Below are positions 10,091 through 18,029 of a stretch of DNA of 64,000 nt, in pieces. Numbering within the stretch: position 1 is the first letter of the stretch; every line of letters starts with the position of its first letter. The notes beneath the pieces were generated by a model, which was not told where the DNA came from, searched no databases, and saw nothing but the letters and a program-made list of their open reading frames with translations. Origin of the DNA: JBBQWR01 sp038210495 (GTDB lineage: Bacteria > Planctomycetota > Planctomycetia > Pirellulales > DATAWG01); contig JBBQWR010000015.1 of NCBI GenBank assembly GCA_038210495.1, positions 42,107 through 106,106 of the forward strand, read 5' to 3'. A program made the translations under genes and the position numbers.

Positions 10091-10423
10091 TTACGGCTGG
10101 CCGTCGATATTCACTAATTTCTTTGGCGGGACCAACTTCGTTTCAAAGACCGCCAGCGTCCCCGTCTCTGGCTTTAGCGACAAGCAGAGTCCCATTTCCT
10201 TTCCAGATTTCGCAGAGCGATTGTAGCGGTTCAATTTGAGAACCGCCGCCTGGATCGCAACAGAAAGGCGAAGCGTATCCTCGAACGACAGCACGATATT
10301 GACCGACTTCACGCTCTTGATCGCGATATCCGGGGATATGCGGTAGACGCGACAACCACCGTGATAGTCAATCTGTTTTTCGGGAACGCCTGCTGGTGAG
10401 AACGATCTATTGCTTTTCGCCAT
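10091..10423 (-). CDS. Small hypothetical protein
   Basis: 110 residues from ATG 10423, chosen because AGGGGG lies 7 bases upstream, one of the best Shine-Dalgarno matches in the window. A longer frame starting at 10447 is less likely. The sequence is mixed and basic, with no signal peptide or membrane helix. The segment IAIKSVKSVNIVLSFEDTLRLSVAIQAAVLKLNRYNR suggests a beta strand followed by a helix. I do not recognise the family. It lies between the oxidoreductase and the vapBC remnant with no sign of co-transcription. It may be an accessory gene linked to the decaying toxin-antitoxin neighbourhood. Confidence 0.6.
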   Translation of the reverse strand: MAKSNRSFSPAGVPEKQIDYHGGCRVYRISPDIAIKSVKSVNIVLSFEDTLRLSVAIQAAVLKLNRYNRSAKSGKEMGLCLSLKPETGTLAVFETKLVPPKKLVNIDGQP

Positions 10424-10615
10424 GAAGAACCCCCTGTTGAAATGCAACTGATCGATAAATACTCGGCCTCTAGCGCGATAGCATGGTAATTCGTCGGAAG
10501 CGTGGAGTAGGTGATATTATATTATCAGCGTTCCATCTAGGATCCAAATCGCGAAACTGTCAAGCCAACCATTCTCACTATCGGGCCACTTGATGCCCAA
10601 TTAACCGACAAGATA

Positions 10616-10831
10616 GTGAATGAGGCCGCGCGCCGCGGTCAAGATCCACAGCAATTCGTTCACGATTTACTTGCCCGTGCCTTGGAGCAGGTCAAGCCAC
10701 AGGTTCAACAGCGGCCGAGTAAACAAGCGGACGCGATTGTGCCGGCGTCCAATTGGACGGCTGAAGACGCGGCGCCGTTTCTCGAGGCGATCTCCGACCA
10801 ACGCCAAATCGACGCGGAGCTTTGGCGGTGA
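10616..10831 (+). CDS. VapB-like antitoxin, probably 5'-damaged
   Basis: 71 residues from GTG 10616, the only in-frame start codon. The frame stays open back to 10541 and reads KPTILTIGPLDAQLTDKI immediately upstream, which resembles the normal N-terminal beta strand and helix of such antitoxins. The codon before it is GTC, so the original start may have been lost by mutation. The C-terminal tail (NWTAEDAAPFLEAISDQRQID) would be the toxin-wrapping region. Its stop overlaps the toxin start by four bases (GTGA), the usual vapBC arrangement. Family assignment rests mainly on that pairing. Confidence 0.55.
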   Translation: MNEAARRGQDPQQFVHDLLARALEQVKPQVQQRPSKQADAIVPASNWTAEDAAPFLEAISDQRQIDAELWR

Positions 10832-11235
10832 AGCCGATCCTCATCGACTCCAGCGCATACGTTCTTTACATGCGCGGCGATTCAAACGCCAGGGCTGTGG
10901 TAATCGCGGCCGAGTCGCTTTCGATGATCGCCGTGGTTGTCGGTGAATTGTTGAGCGGCGTCTTGAAAAGCACTCGACAAAAGGAGAATCGCGAAACATT
11001 TGAATCGTTCGTGAAAGCAGGCAAGGTCGAATCGATTGCCGTCGACTAGGGAACTGCGGAATTCTTCGCGCGGATTTTTGCAGAGCTTCGGCAAGCGGGC
11101 ACGCCGATTCCAACAAATGATATCTGGATCGCGGCGACGGCCCAACAACATGATCTCGCGGTATTCACTTTTGACCTTCACTTCCGCCACGTGCGAGGGT
11201 TGGTGGTGAGTTCGACTCGGGAAGAGCTCGATTAG
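10828..11235 (+). pseudogene. VapC-type PIN-domain toxin with in-frame amber stop
   Basis: From GTG 10828 (GGAG upstream) the frame reads MKPILIDSSAYVLYMRGD, with the first PIN-domain acidic residue, then ELLSGV with the second. At 11047 a TAG interrupts the frame after ESIAVD. Reading continues in the same frame for 62 codons with perfect family features: GTAEFFARIFAELRQAGTPI, then PTNDIWIAATAQQHDLAVFT and FDLHFRHVRGL, which carry the remaining PIN acidic residues, ending at TAG 11233-11235. The single stop truncates the toxin before half its active site, so it should be inactive unless the stop is suppressed. VapC toxins are tRNA or rRNA endonucleases. Confidence 0.85.
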
Positions 11236-11241
11236 CGGAGA

Positions 11242-11412
11242 ATGTTAGTACATCCGGAGTGGACTCTCAAGCTCTTGGCCAATCGCGATCACGATCGATC
11301 TCATTTGCGCGACCTGATCGATGTCGGTTTACTCGCGCTTCCTACGGCCGGCGACTTGCCGGAAGAACTTGCAACGGGGCTGGAGGCGCCGCTTCGCGCG
11401 ATAGGCGCTTAG
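11242..11412 (+). pseudogene. Short ORF resembling the C-terminus of a nucleotidyltransferase-type protein
   Basis: 56 codons from ATG 11242, immediately after the vapC remnant. The product MLVHPEWTLKLLANRDHDRSH then LRDLIDVGLL resembles the helical tail of DUF-type nucleotidyltransferases that sit near toxin-antitoxin loci, but the catalytic domain is absent. It is either a fragment left after deletion or a free-standing small protein. Support is weak: no good ribosome-binding spacing, and the family call is by eye. Confidence 0.3.
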
Positions 11413-11455
11413 GACGTTTTCCGCCAGTCGCCCGCCGCCGCGATCGGCGCAGCGG

Positions 11456-12982
11456 TTAATACGCCTTCGCGAGCACGACTTGCCGCTGACCGGGTTTGCC
11501 GGTGAAGATGCATGGCGATAGGGCTGCGTCGCTGCCGGGTTGACCGGGTTGGGGTATGCAGCGCACGGTCACTTTGAGGTCTTTCAAGATTTCGCCGACC
11601 GTCGGCTCGTCGGCCACATGGGCCAGGGCGAAGCCGCCGTGGATCTCGGGCTCTTTTTCGTTTTTGGGCGTGAAGTATTGGATGAATTCGTCGCGGTTGG
11701 CAATCGTATGTGTATTCGACTCGCGAAGCGCCAGGGCCCGTTGAAACAGTGTCGCTTGGATGTCGGTAAGTTGCTGGCCGACGGTGGCGACAAACTCGGC
11801 CCGCGGCATCGATTTCTTTTCCTGCGTATCCCGGCGGCCGACGAAGACGGCGTCCTGGCCGACATCGCGCGGGCCGATCTCCAGCCGTAGCGGCACGCCG
11901 CGCTTGACGTGATGCCAAGTCTTTTCGCCACCCCGCAGGTCCCGGGCGTCGAGCAAGACTCGCACTCGTTCGCCATCGTATGTCGCCGCCGCCAATTCTT
12001 GCTGGACGCGTTGACAATATTCCATAACGGCCGCGCGCTCGTCATCGTTGCGATAAATGGGCAGAATCACGACGTGAGCCGGCGCCAGACGCGGCGGCAG
12101 CACGAGGCCATCATCGTCGCTGTGCGTCATTACCAAGGCGCCGACGAGCCGCGTCGAAACGCCCCACGATGTCGTCCAGGCGAACGTCTCTTTGCCCTCT
12201 TGGTTGAGAAATTTGATTTCTTGAGCCCGCGAGAAATTCTGACCGAGAAAATGCGACGTGCCGGCCTGCAGCGCCTTGCGGTCCTGCATCATGGCTTCGA
12301 TGCTGTAGGTGTTCATGGCGCCCGGGAATCGTTCGCCGGCCGTCTTCTCGCCTTTGATGACGGGCATCGCCATATAGTCCTGCGCAAATGTCGCATAGAC
12401 GTCGAGCATCTTGATGGTTTCTTCGACCGCTTCGGTTTCGGTGGCGTGAGCCGTGTGCCCTTCTTGCCAAAGGAATTCAGTCGTGCGGAGGAACAACCGC
12501 GTTCGCATCTCCCAGCGGACGACGTTCGCCCATTGGTTGATCAGAATCGGCAGATCGCGATACGACTGCACCCACTTGGCGTAGGTGGCCCCGATAATCG
12601 TTTCGCTGGTCGGTCGCACGACGAGCGGTTCTTCGAGTTTGCCCGTGGGAATCAGCTTGCCATCCGGTCCGGCTTCGAGCCGATGGTGCGTGACGACCGC
12701 GCATTCCTTGGCGAACCCCTCGACGTGGGAGGCTTCCTTTTCCAAATAGCTCAGCGGTATGAACAGCGGAAAATAGGCATTTTGATGACCCGTTTCTTTA
12801 AACATCCGGTCGAGCACGCGCTGCATGTTCTCCCAGATCGCATAGCCCCACGGCTTAATGACCATGCATCCGCGGACGGACGAATTTTCCGCCAGATCGG
12901 CCGCCTTGACGACCTGCTGATACCATTCGGGATAGTCATCGGCGCGGGTGGGAGTGATCGCCGTCTTGGGGGCTTTAGCCAT
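11456..12982 (-). CDS. proS: Prolyl-tRNA synthetase, archaeal/eukaryote-type (type 3)
   Basis: Charges tRNA-Pro in the cytoplasm. 508 residues, the length of the short type without the bacterial editing insertion. Class II motifs are visible: motif 1 region WGYAIWENMQRVLDRMFKETG, motif 2 region LVVRPTSETIIGATYAKW and RWEMRTRLFLRTTEFLWQEG, and motif 3 GVSTRLVGALVMTHSDDDGLVLPPRLAP. An anticodon-binding domain follows (VVILPIYRND, VLLDARDLRGGEKTWH). The C-terminal zinc-binding-like domain ends in KAY, typical of type 3 enzymes. Type 3 ProRS occurs in archaea, eukaryotes and some bacteria including planctomycetes. A 367-residue ORF on the opposite strand is a composition shadow. Confidence 0.96.
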   Translation of the reverse strand: MAKAPKTAITPTRADDYPEWYQQVVKAADLAENSSVRGCMVIKPWGYAIWENMQRVLDRMFKETGHQNAYFPLFIPLSYLEKEASHVEGFAKECAVVTHHRLEAGPDGKLIPTGKLEEPLVVRPTSETIIGATYAKWVQSYRDLPILINQWANVVRWEMRTRLFLRTTEFLWQEGHTAHATETEAVEETIKMLDVYATFAQDYMAMPVIKGEKTAGERFPGAMNTYSIEAMMQDRKALQAGTSHFLGQNFSRAQEIKFLNQEGKETFAWTTSWGVSTRLVGALVMTHSDDDGLVLPPRLAPAHVVILPIYRNDDERAAVMEYCQRVQQELAAATYDGERVRVLLDARDLRGGEKTWHHVKRGVPLRLEIGPRDVGQDAVFVGRRDTQEKKSMPRAEFVATVGQQLTDIQATLFQRALALRESNTHTIANRDEFIQYFTPKNEKEPEIHGGFALAHVADEPTVGEILKDLKVTVRCIPQPGQPGSDAALSPCIFTGKPGQRQVVLAKAY

Positions 12983-13113
12983 GTCGTTTTAGTCGCAATC
13001 GCGGCGTTTTGAGGATCGGAGGACGGGCACTTCCCGCCAAAATGGGAAAATCTCTTTGGAGTAGGCGTCGCTCAACAATTGACAGCCGGCGCCAATGGTG
13101 TCCGGCGCCAACC

Positions 13114-14427
13114 CTACGTTGATGCCAACGTCTTGAGCAGCACGCCGCTCGCTTGGCCCTGCGGCGTCACCGACAGGTTGATGAAGCTGGCGCCGGGATC
13201 TGACCCGGCGGGCGTCGCCGGCAATATCGGGCACTCCGGGTCGGGTGTTTCGAAATTCAGAATTGGCGGCAGATGGCGATTCACAAGCGCCAAGATGCTT
13301 GCGATCAGCTCAATCATTCCGCTGCCGGCGCCCAGATTGCCGAAATAGCTCTTCGCGGCCGTGACCGGGATGCGATCGGCGGCGGCGCCAAATACGGCGC
13401 GAATCGCTTTGGCTTCGTCCGCGTCGCTCGTGCGGGTCGACAGCCCATGAGCATGAATGTGCCCGACGCTATCCGCCGACACGTTGGCCTCCGCCAGGCA
13501 TCGTCGCATAACGTTGGCGAGCGCGACATCTCGCTGGGCCACGAATTGCTTGCTCGTGGCCTGCGACGATCCAGCGCCGATCACCTCGGCATAGATTCGA
13601 GCGCCACGTTTCTCGGCCGTTTGAAGTTCCTCGAGAATGACGACGCCCGCGCCTTCGCCCAGCACCATGCCCGATCGATTGCGATCGAACGGTCGGCTGG
13701 CTTTGGCCGGTTCGACACCGTTGCTGGCGAGTTCCTCGGTCTGGGCCGCGTGGACCGCTTTCATGGGATGCACGCGAGTTCCCGTCGCGCCGGCCGCCAT
13801 AATGTCGGCGCTGCCTCGCAGGATCGTGTGAAATGCCTCGCCGACGGATAGATTCGCTGCCGCTTCGCGAAGGGTCAGTGAATTGTTCGGGCCGCGCAGA
13901 TCGTTGTAAATCGCCACATGGCTGGCCGGCATGTTCGGCAGATATTTGAGCAGCCAGAGCGGGGTGATCTCCGCCATTCCCTCGGCGCCCCATTTCGAAT
14001 AATCGAATGTCCCTTCGGGCGAGCGGCAACGATTGATCGCGGCCGTAAAATCTTCGGGCAGCGTCATCATGTAATCGGTGCCGAAGATGCAACCGATCCG
14101 CTCGGGGTCGACGCTCCCGAGCGTGAGCTTCGCGTCGGCGATGGCCAATTGCGCCGCGGCGACCCCCATTTGCGATTCGCGGCACATCAGCTTGAGCCCC
14201 TTGCGAATCGCCTTCTTCTGTTCTTTGTCGAGCGGGCCGAAATTTTCGATATCACCCGTAAAGTTTCGAGCCTCGGCGGCGAACTTCGCTGGCAACGTCT
14301 CGCTCAGCGCGCTATCCATCGGCGCCACGCCACTCCGGCCCGCCACGAGCGCATCCCACAGCGCATCGGCGCTATTACCCAGCGGACTGATCAAACCGAG
14401 CCCCGTGATGACGACGCGACGACTCAT
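13114..14427 (-). CDS. Beta-ketoacyl-ACP synthase-like protein lacking the catalytic Cys and one His
   Basis: 437 residues with the full thiolase/KAS fold, opening VVITGLGLISPLGNSADALWDAL, with GVAAAQLAIADA, GEGAGVVILEELQTAEKRGA and a C-terminal SINLS-like block. The Cys-His-His triad is not intact. Where FabF-type enzymes have the nucleophile (TACTSG), this protein has SLTLREAAANLS, placing Glu188 at the Cys position. AHGLST keeps the first His (H327). The second catalytic His is Asn364 in KSYFGNLGAGSG. It therefore cannot condense as a normal KAS. It resembles chain-length factors or KSQ-type decarboxylases of polyketide systems in lacking Cys, but no partner ketosynthase or ACP is adjacent. 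Confidence 0.88.
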   Translation of the reverse strand: MSRRVVITGLGLISPLGNSADALWDALVAGRSGVAPMDSALSETLPAKFAAEARNFTGDIENFGPLDKEQKKAIRKGLKLMCRESQMGVAAAQLAIADAKLTLGSVDPERIGCIFGTDYMMTLPEDFTAAINRCRSPEGTFDYSKWGAEGMAEITPLWLLKYLPNMPASHVAIYNDLRGPNNSLTLREAAANLSVGEAFHTILRGSADIMAAGATGTRVHPMKAVHAAQTEELASNGVEPAKASRPFDRNRSGMVLGEGAGVVILEELQTAEKRGARIYAEVIGAGSSQATSKQFVAQRDVALANVMRRCLAEANVSADSVGHIHAHGLSTRTSDADEAKAIRAVFGAAADRIPVTAAKSYFGNLGAGSGMIELIASILALVNRHLPPILNFETPDPECPILPATPAGSDPGASFINLSVTPQGQASGVLLKTLAST

Positions 14428-14519
14428 GCGGATTTATGATTCCCTCGGACGAGAAAGAGGCCGAATCTGTCGGTCCACAGTATAACGCAGGGGGCAACTG
14501 AGCAAAGGGGAGGAGGGCC

Positions 14520-14634
14520 TGAGGCGTGGCGGGTGGCGGGAAGGCAAGGAGCTAGCGAATCGAGGCGATGGGAATTAGCCGCCGCATTGATGCGGCGCGT
14601 CGTCACCCGCCACCCGTCACTCGCCACGCTCCTA
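14520..14634. repeat. GTGGCGGGTGGCGAGTG low-complexity inverted repeat
   Basis: GGCGTGGCGGGTGGCGG near 14525 and its near-complement CACCCGCCACCC...CACTCGCCACGC near 14609-14628 flank about 70 bases between the KAS-like gene start and the end of the secretin-like gene. The same G-T-G-G-C-G-A/G words occur at 3761-3790, 39775-39795 and 58447-58460, so this is a dispersed family. Confidence 0.6.
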
Positions 14635-15906
14635 ATACCGCCCGCGGTACGCCTGCGAATCGCGTTGCCCCGTGCGCGGCGGCACGATCGGCGCCTTGCC
14701 GTTAGCGCCGCGACATTCGGCGAACACCAAGAGCTCCGCCCGCGACGGCGTGCTCATCAACGGGATTTTAACGGCCGGTTCCACGCTGACCGGCGTCGCC
14801 ACCACGCCGAAACTGATGAGCAGCACTTGATCGGTGGGCCAGTGGAATCGCTCGTGCAATCGGTAGCTGACCCACTGGGGCACTTCGATATCGGTGTGCT
14901 GCCGGGGCGAGATGGTGGTGGGCACATCGATCGTCACCGGAACGAACCGCTCCACTTGATCGAGCGTGCATTTGAACATCGCGTCGATCGACTTGCCGTC
15001 GATCGCCAACAGAGGGCTAAATTCGAGCGAGAAGCCCTCTTGGAATTGCGAAATCTGCGGCGCGAAACCCGGATGCACTTGTTCGGGATGTAGGATAACG
15101 GCGCTCGTGTAATTGCGAGCCTGAAGCGCTGGCACGACTGTCGATTGACCGTTGTTCACGAGCAGGTATGGCGAATTGTACTCGCGAAAATCGCTCCGCT
15201 TCCGCATGTCGGCCGACAGCAGGGCCGCGTCTTCCTTGGCTAGCATCCAAGCCTGAATGCCTTGCGACTTGACATCGACCGGACGGAGAATCCGTTGGGC
15301 TTTCGCTCGCCAACTGGGATTGCCGATACTGCAAATCCGCAGGCCGAACGCCTGGGTCTCGGCCTCGCTATTCACGAAACGATCGACCATCTCGCCGACC
15401 ACGGCCTGCATTTCGGGCGTGTGATAGACCCGCAGCGTGCGATGATCGGCGCTTAATAGGCCGACGGGATCGGAGTGCCAAGCCTCGTAGCCGGTCTCGC
15501 GGAGGATCCAATCGACGATCGCCTGCTCGGGCCGATTGGTGGATGTGACGCGAAGCGTGTAGGGAGTGATGTCATACTCGCGCCACACCTGGCCGCGATC
15601 GTTGGGCAGCGTGCCCGTGCCACTGGTGACCTTGGCGATCGGAGCGTGGGGAATCGAGGCGACCCGAAGCGGCGCCGCCCCTGCAGGCACTGCGACTGCC
15701 GCGGGACCGACGCGAGTCATCGGGCCGGCGGCGCTCGTATCGGCCGGGGGCCGCCACCGTGAGCCGCTACCATCGGTTGGCGCCGCCGGCGCCGTTGTGT
15801 TGGCGGGACCAGGCGTCAACGGTCCCGGCGCTTGCGCGAGGGCCAAACAAGCGAGCGTCGTGCTCGCCGCTAAAACGATTAAAACCACCTTGGACGAGGC
15901 AAACAT
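14632..15906 (-). CDS. Exported secretin-like protein
   Basis: 424 residues from ATG 15906, preceded by a perfect AAGGAGG. The signal peptide is MFASSKVVLIVLAASTTLACLALAQA. Residues 27-110 are Pro/Ala-rich, then a compact domain begins (YDITPYTLRVTSTNRPEQAIVDWILRETG). The C-terminal half has secretin-like phrasing: VNNGQSTVVPAL, then QEGFSLEFSPLLAIDGKSIDAMFKC and QVLLISFGVVATP. Secretins (GspD/PilQ) form outer-membrane rings, but the protein is shorter than a full secretin, so it may be a diverged, non-pore relative. The gene stands alone; the next 470 bases upstream have no gene. Confidence 0.6.
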   Translation of the reverse strand: MFASSKVVLIVLAASTTLACLALAQAPGPLTPGPANTTAPAAPTDGSGSRWRPPADTSAAGPMTRVGPAAVAVPAGAAPLRVASIPHAPIAKVTSGTGTLPNDRGQVWREYDITPYTLRVTSTNRPEQAIVDWILRETGYEAWHSDPVGLLSADHRTLRVYHTPEMQAVVGEMVDRFVNSEAETQAFGLRICSIGNPSWRAKAQRILRPVDVKSQGIQAWMLAKEDAALLSADMRKRSDFREYNSPYLLVNNGQSTVVPALQARNYTSAVILHPEQVHPGFAPQISQFQEGFSLEFSPLLAIDGKSIDAMFKCTLDQVERFVPVTIDVPTTISPRQHTDIEVPQWVSYRLHERFHWPTDQVLLISFGVVATPVSVEPAVKIPLMSTPSRAELLVFAECRGANGKAPIVPPRTGQRDSQAYRGRY

Positions 15907-16376
15907 CCGTCAGCCTCCTTGCTGAGCGAAGTCGCGGGAAATGGGCGCTTTTGCGCCGGGCGAGGGAGTATAGAACCGTCGCTCCCATGCCGCAAGCCCG
16001 ATCGCTACATAGCCGCGGCATAGCGGCGCATGACGAGGATTGTATCCCTGATCCACTGCACGGCGTCTGCTGGTTGGCGTTGCTACGCGCGGCCCTGGCG
16101 GTGTAGGCGAGGTGAGGGGTTCAAAGGCGAGCAGTAAAAAGGGGCACTCTACTGACCGGCGACTTCCTTGGCCTGCCGGTGGGACGGAGGCGGGATTCCA
16201 ACCCCCGCCGCGCGATCCGTCGCGACCAAGACTGGCCGCCGAACCGGAGCTTCGGATTGACGGCGGACCACCTTGAGCGCGTCGGTCGGCTCGCCCGAGG
16301 TGTGTCGGACCAGACCAAGCAACTCTCAGAACCCAAGCCGGATTGACAGATTGAGTCCGACGACGACAATGCGGCG
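15907..16376. other. Intergenic region with a partial CCGCGGCA repeat
   Basis: Contains the promoter region of the secretin-like gene and, at 16007-16030, a damaged copy of the palindromic repeat (TAGCCGCGGCATAGCGGCGC). Nothing else is recognisable. ORFs here on either strand lack ribosome-binding sites. Confidence 0.5.
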
Positions 16377-16541
16377 ATGAAGAAGCTCACAAGCACGCCT
16401 GCAGCGATAGCGCAATTGGTTAAGGAATACCCCGCCAAGAATCCGAGCGAAATTGCTAAGATGGCCAAGGGCTTGGGTTATACCGCTATCAGCACTTCAA
16501 TCGTGAAAACGATCATCGCGAAACTGCCGCGAGGCAAATAA
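16377..16541 (+). CDS. Small basic helical protein, possible truncated gene
   Basis: 54 residues from ATG 16377. It is Lys/Ala-rich with a helix-turn-helix look: AAIAQLVKEYPAKNPSEIAK, then MAKGLGYTAISTSIVKTIIAK. The pattern resembles the repeat in planctomycete proteins that predict an N-terminal DNA-binding or histone-like helix bundle, but it is too short to assign. No strong Shine-Dalgarno is present and the frame is open for eleven further codons upstream with an acidic stretch (ESDDD). It may be the surviving 3' end of a longer gene in a degraded stretch. Confidence 0.4.
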   Translation: MKKLTSTPAAIAQLVKEYPAKNPSEIAKMAKGLGYTAISTSIVKTIIAKLPRGK

Positions 16542-16839
16542 TTCAGGCCGTCTCGTCAGAATAGGTTCAACTCTTGCGACCCGAGTAGTTTGCAGATGAT
16601 CGGTCGCCCGACGATTCGGGAGGGGATCTCCTTCCGTTTTTTGAACCAACCATAGTTCGGCGTTTTTGCCTTTCTAATATTCTTCGGTCACATCGACCGC
16701 GGCCGCGGCAAATTCCGTTCAGCCGGCGGCTTGCAGCTCTTGGAGCGACTTGAGCGTCGAAGCCACCAGGCGATTCAGTTTCTTCATCCGCTGGCCCGCC
16801 ACGGCCGAGTCCGTGGCGAGTTTGGCTGCTGCTCATTCA

Positions 16840-17036
16840 TCATGCGACCTTGAGCCGAGGCTGATCGGTCGCCACCACCTCACCCTGAAAGCCTTCCCAC
16901 TTTCTTTAAGCCATTGGCGAAGCAGCGAGATCCTGCCCGGCGAAAGGCCGAACTTGTTCGCCGCGCCGTTCGTCGTCTCGCCGCCGGCCAGTGTCAAAGC
17001 AATCTTCCGCCGACCGTGGCGCCGACTGAATTGTCC
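16840..17036 (-). pseudogene. Fragment of a helix-turn-helix (sigma-like) protein with a frameshift
   Basis: Read on the minus strand from 17036, the frame gives GQFSRRHGRRKIALTLAGGE, then TTNGAANKFGLSPGRISLLR and QWLKESGKAF. This is a convincing helix-turn-helix of the type often seen in planctomycete sigma-factor-like proteins. A one-base loss at about 16895 then shifts the frame; in the shifted frame it continues QGEVVATDQPRLKVA and stops at 16842-16840. A TAG precedes the fragment at 17039. The protein is therefore both 5'-truncated and frameshifted. Another short minus-strand reading, ending MKKLNRLVASTLKSLQELQA near 16723, follows and may be part of the same relic. Confidence 0.6.
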
Positions 17037-17199
17037 CTACTTGGACGAACGGTGTAAGGAGTCGCGACCGTGCTGTCGCGCAACTTGAAAAGCCGACCGC
17101 GGTGCGATGATCGCGGAGAGGAAATGGTCGCCGCGAAGGCAGCGCGCGAGAGACAGCTTCAATGGGGCCGCGATCTGATGGCCGCGGACGGCTTTATGG

Positions 17200-17402
17200 C
17201 GTAAAAACCACGGGATATCGCCAGCCAACGCGGCGCGAGCAAATCGTCGATCCGAAGGCATGGGAGACGATACGCGATCACTAATTCGCCGCAGACCCAT
17301 TCGGCGAGCTTCTGGAATTTGCGTGGGAAACGGGGCGCCATCCGCAAGAGGTGAATAACATCGAGTTGCGGCATGTTGACCGGCGCCGTCTCGCTGGTGC
17401 GC
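17200..17402 (+). pseudogene. Tyrosine recombinase (phage-type integrase) remnant
   Basis: The plus-strand reading frame runs VKTTGYRQPTRREQIVDPKA, then WETIRDH, a TAA stop at 17282-17284, then FAADPFGELLEFAWETGRHP and QEVNNIELRHVDRRRL. The segment around W-E-T-G-x-x-P-Q-E with the following ELRHVD is the conserved core around the first catalytic arginine position of tyrosine recombinases, here reading GRHPQE instead of the usual G-x-R-P-x-E, so the Arg is displaced or lost. Similarity ends at about 17402. It marks an old mobile-element insertion. Confidence 0.7.
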
Positions 17403-18029
17403 GCGTTTTCCGGGGAAAATGTGAAAATGCAGCCGGGATAGCGTTGATTATTCGGGACTTCGCTAGCTTCGCGGAAAATTGTGTACGTTTTTTGGGCAAA
17501 TCGTGTCGGAATCCAAGTTTCAAGCCGCTCCAAAGCGTCACGACCACGGTTGCCGCCGCCCATCGTCGCGGCTCGAGTTCGGCTTGCATTACACCGAATC
17601 CGCAGAACCAGGCGCAGTTTTTTTTTGGGTCACAACAAACACACACGCCAGCAACGCCAGCACACTCTCGGCTAAAACACGTTTCGGTCGCTACAAATCC
17701 CCGTATTTCGCGCGCACCAGCGACCCGGCGCCCAGCGGGAGAGGTTCCAGCTGAAGTCTCGTAAGCCGGCGGCGATGTTTGTATGGCCGCAATAACTTGA
17801 CACCCTCTTGCGCCGCCCTGAAGATGCCTGAGTGGAGTGTTCAATCACGTGGCTCGCTCTCTCATCCGTCGCGTGATCACGGCAGGCCAAATGGCCTTGG
17901 CGAATCTGTTGATTTAGAATTCCTTAAAAACGGCCTGGGACTGTCCCTTTCTCTAAGACCGAAAGGCGTGCCGTTCTCGAGTGGTGAGCCAAACCTCGAA
18001 CGTTGGATTCCAGGAAGAATCGTGAAGCA
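17403..18029. other. Degraded intergenic stretch downstream of recombinase remnant
   Basis: No supportable gene. ORFs up to 187 codons exist on both strands but have no ribosome-binding site and read as shadows. A GGGACTGTCCC half-copy of the GGGGAC repeat family lies near 17938-17950. AGGAAG at 18012-18017 is the likely ribosome-binding site of the next gene. Confidence 0.4.

Noticed and set aside
11909..13012. 367-codon ORF on the plus strand
   Set aside because: It is antisense to the secure proS gene; its Arg/His/Phe-rich product is typical of a high-GC shadow frame.
17690..17765. Possible tRNA-like stretch (GAGAGGTTCCAGCTGAAG)
   Set aside because: No cloverleaf: the acceptor and anticodon stems do not pair.
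17281..17844. 187-codon minus-strand ORF in the relic island
   Set aside because: Cys/Arg-rich with no motif or ribosome-binding site, and antisense to the recombinase remnant.
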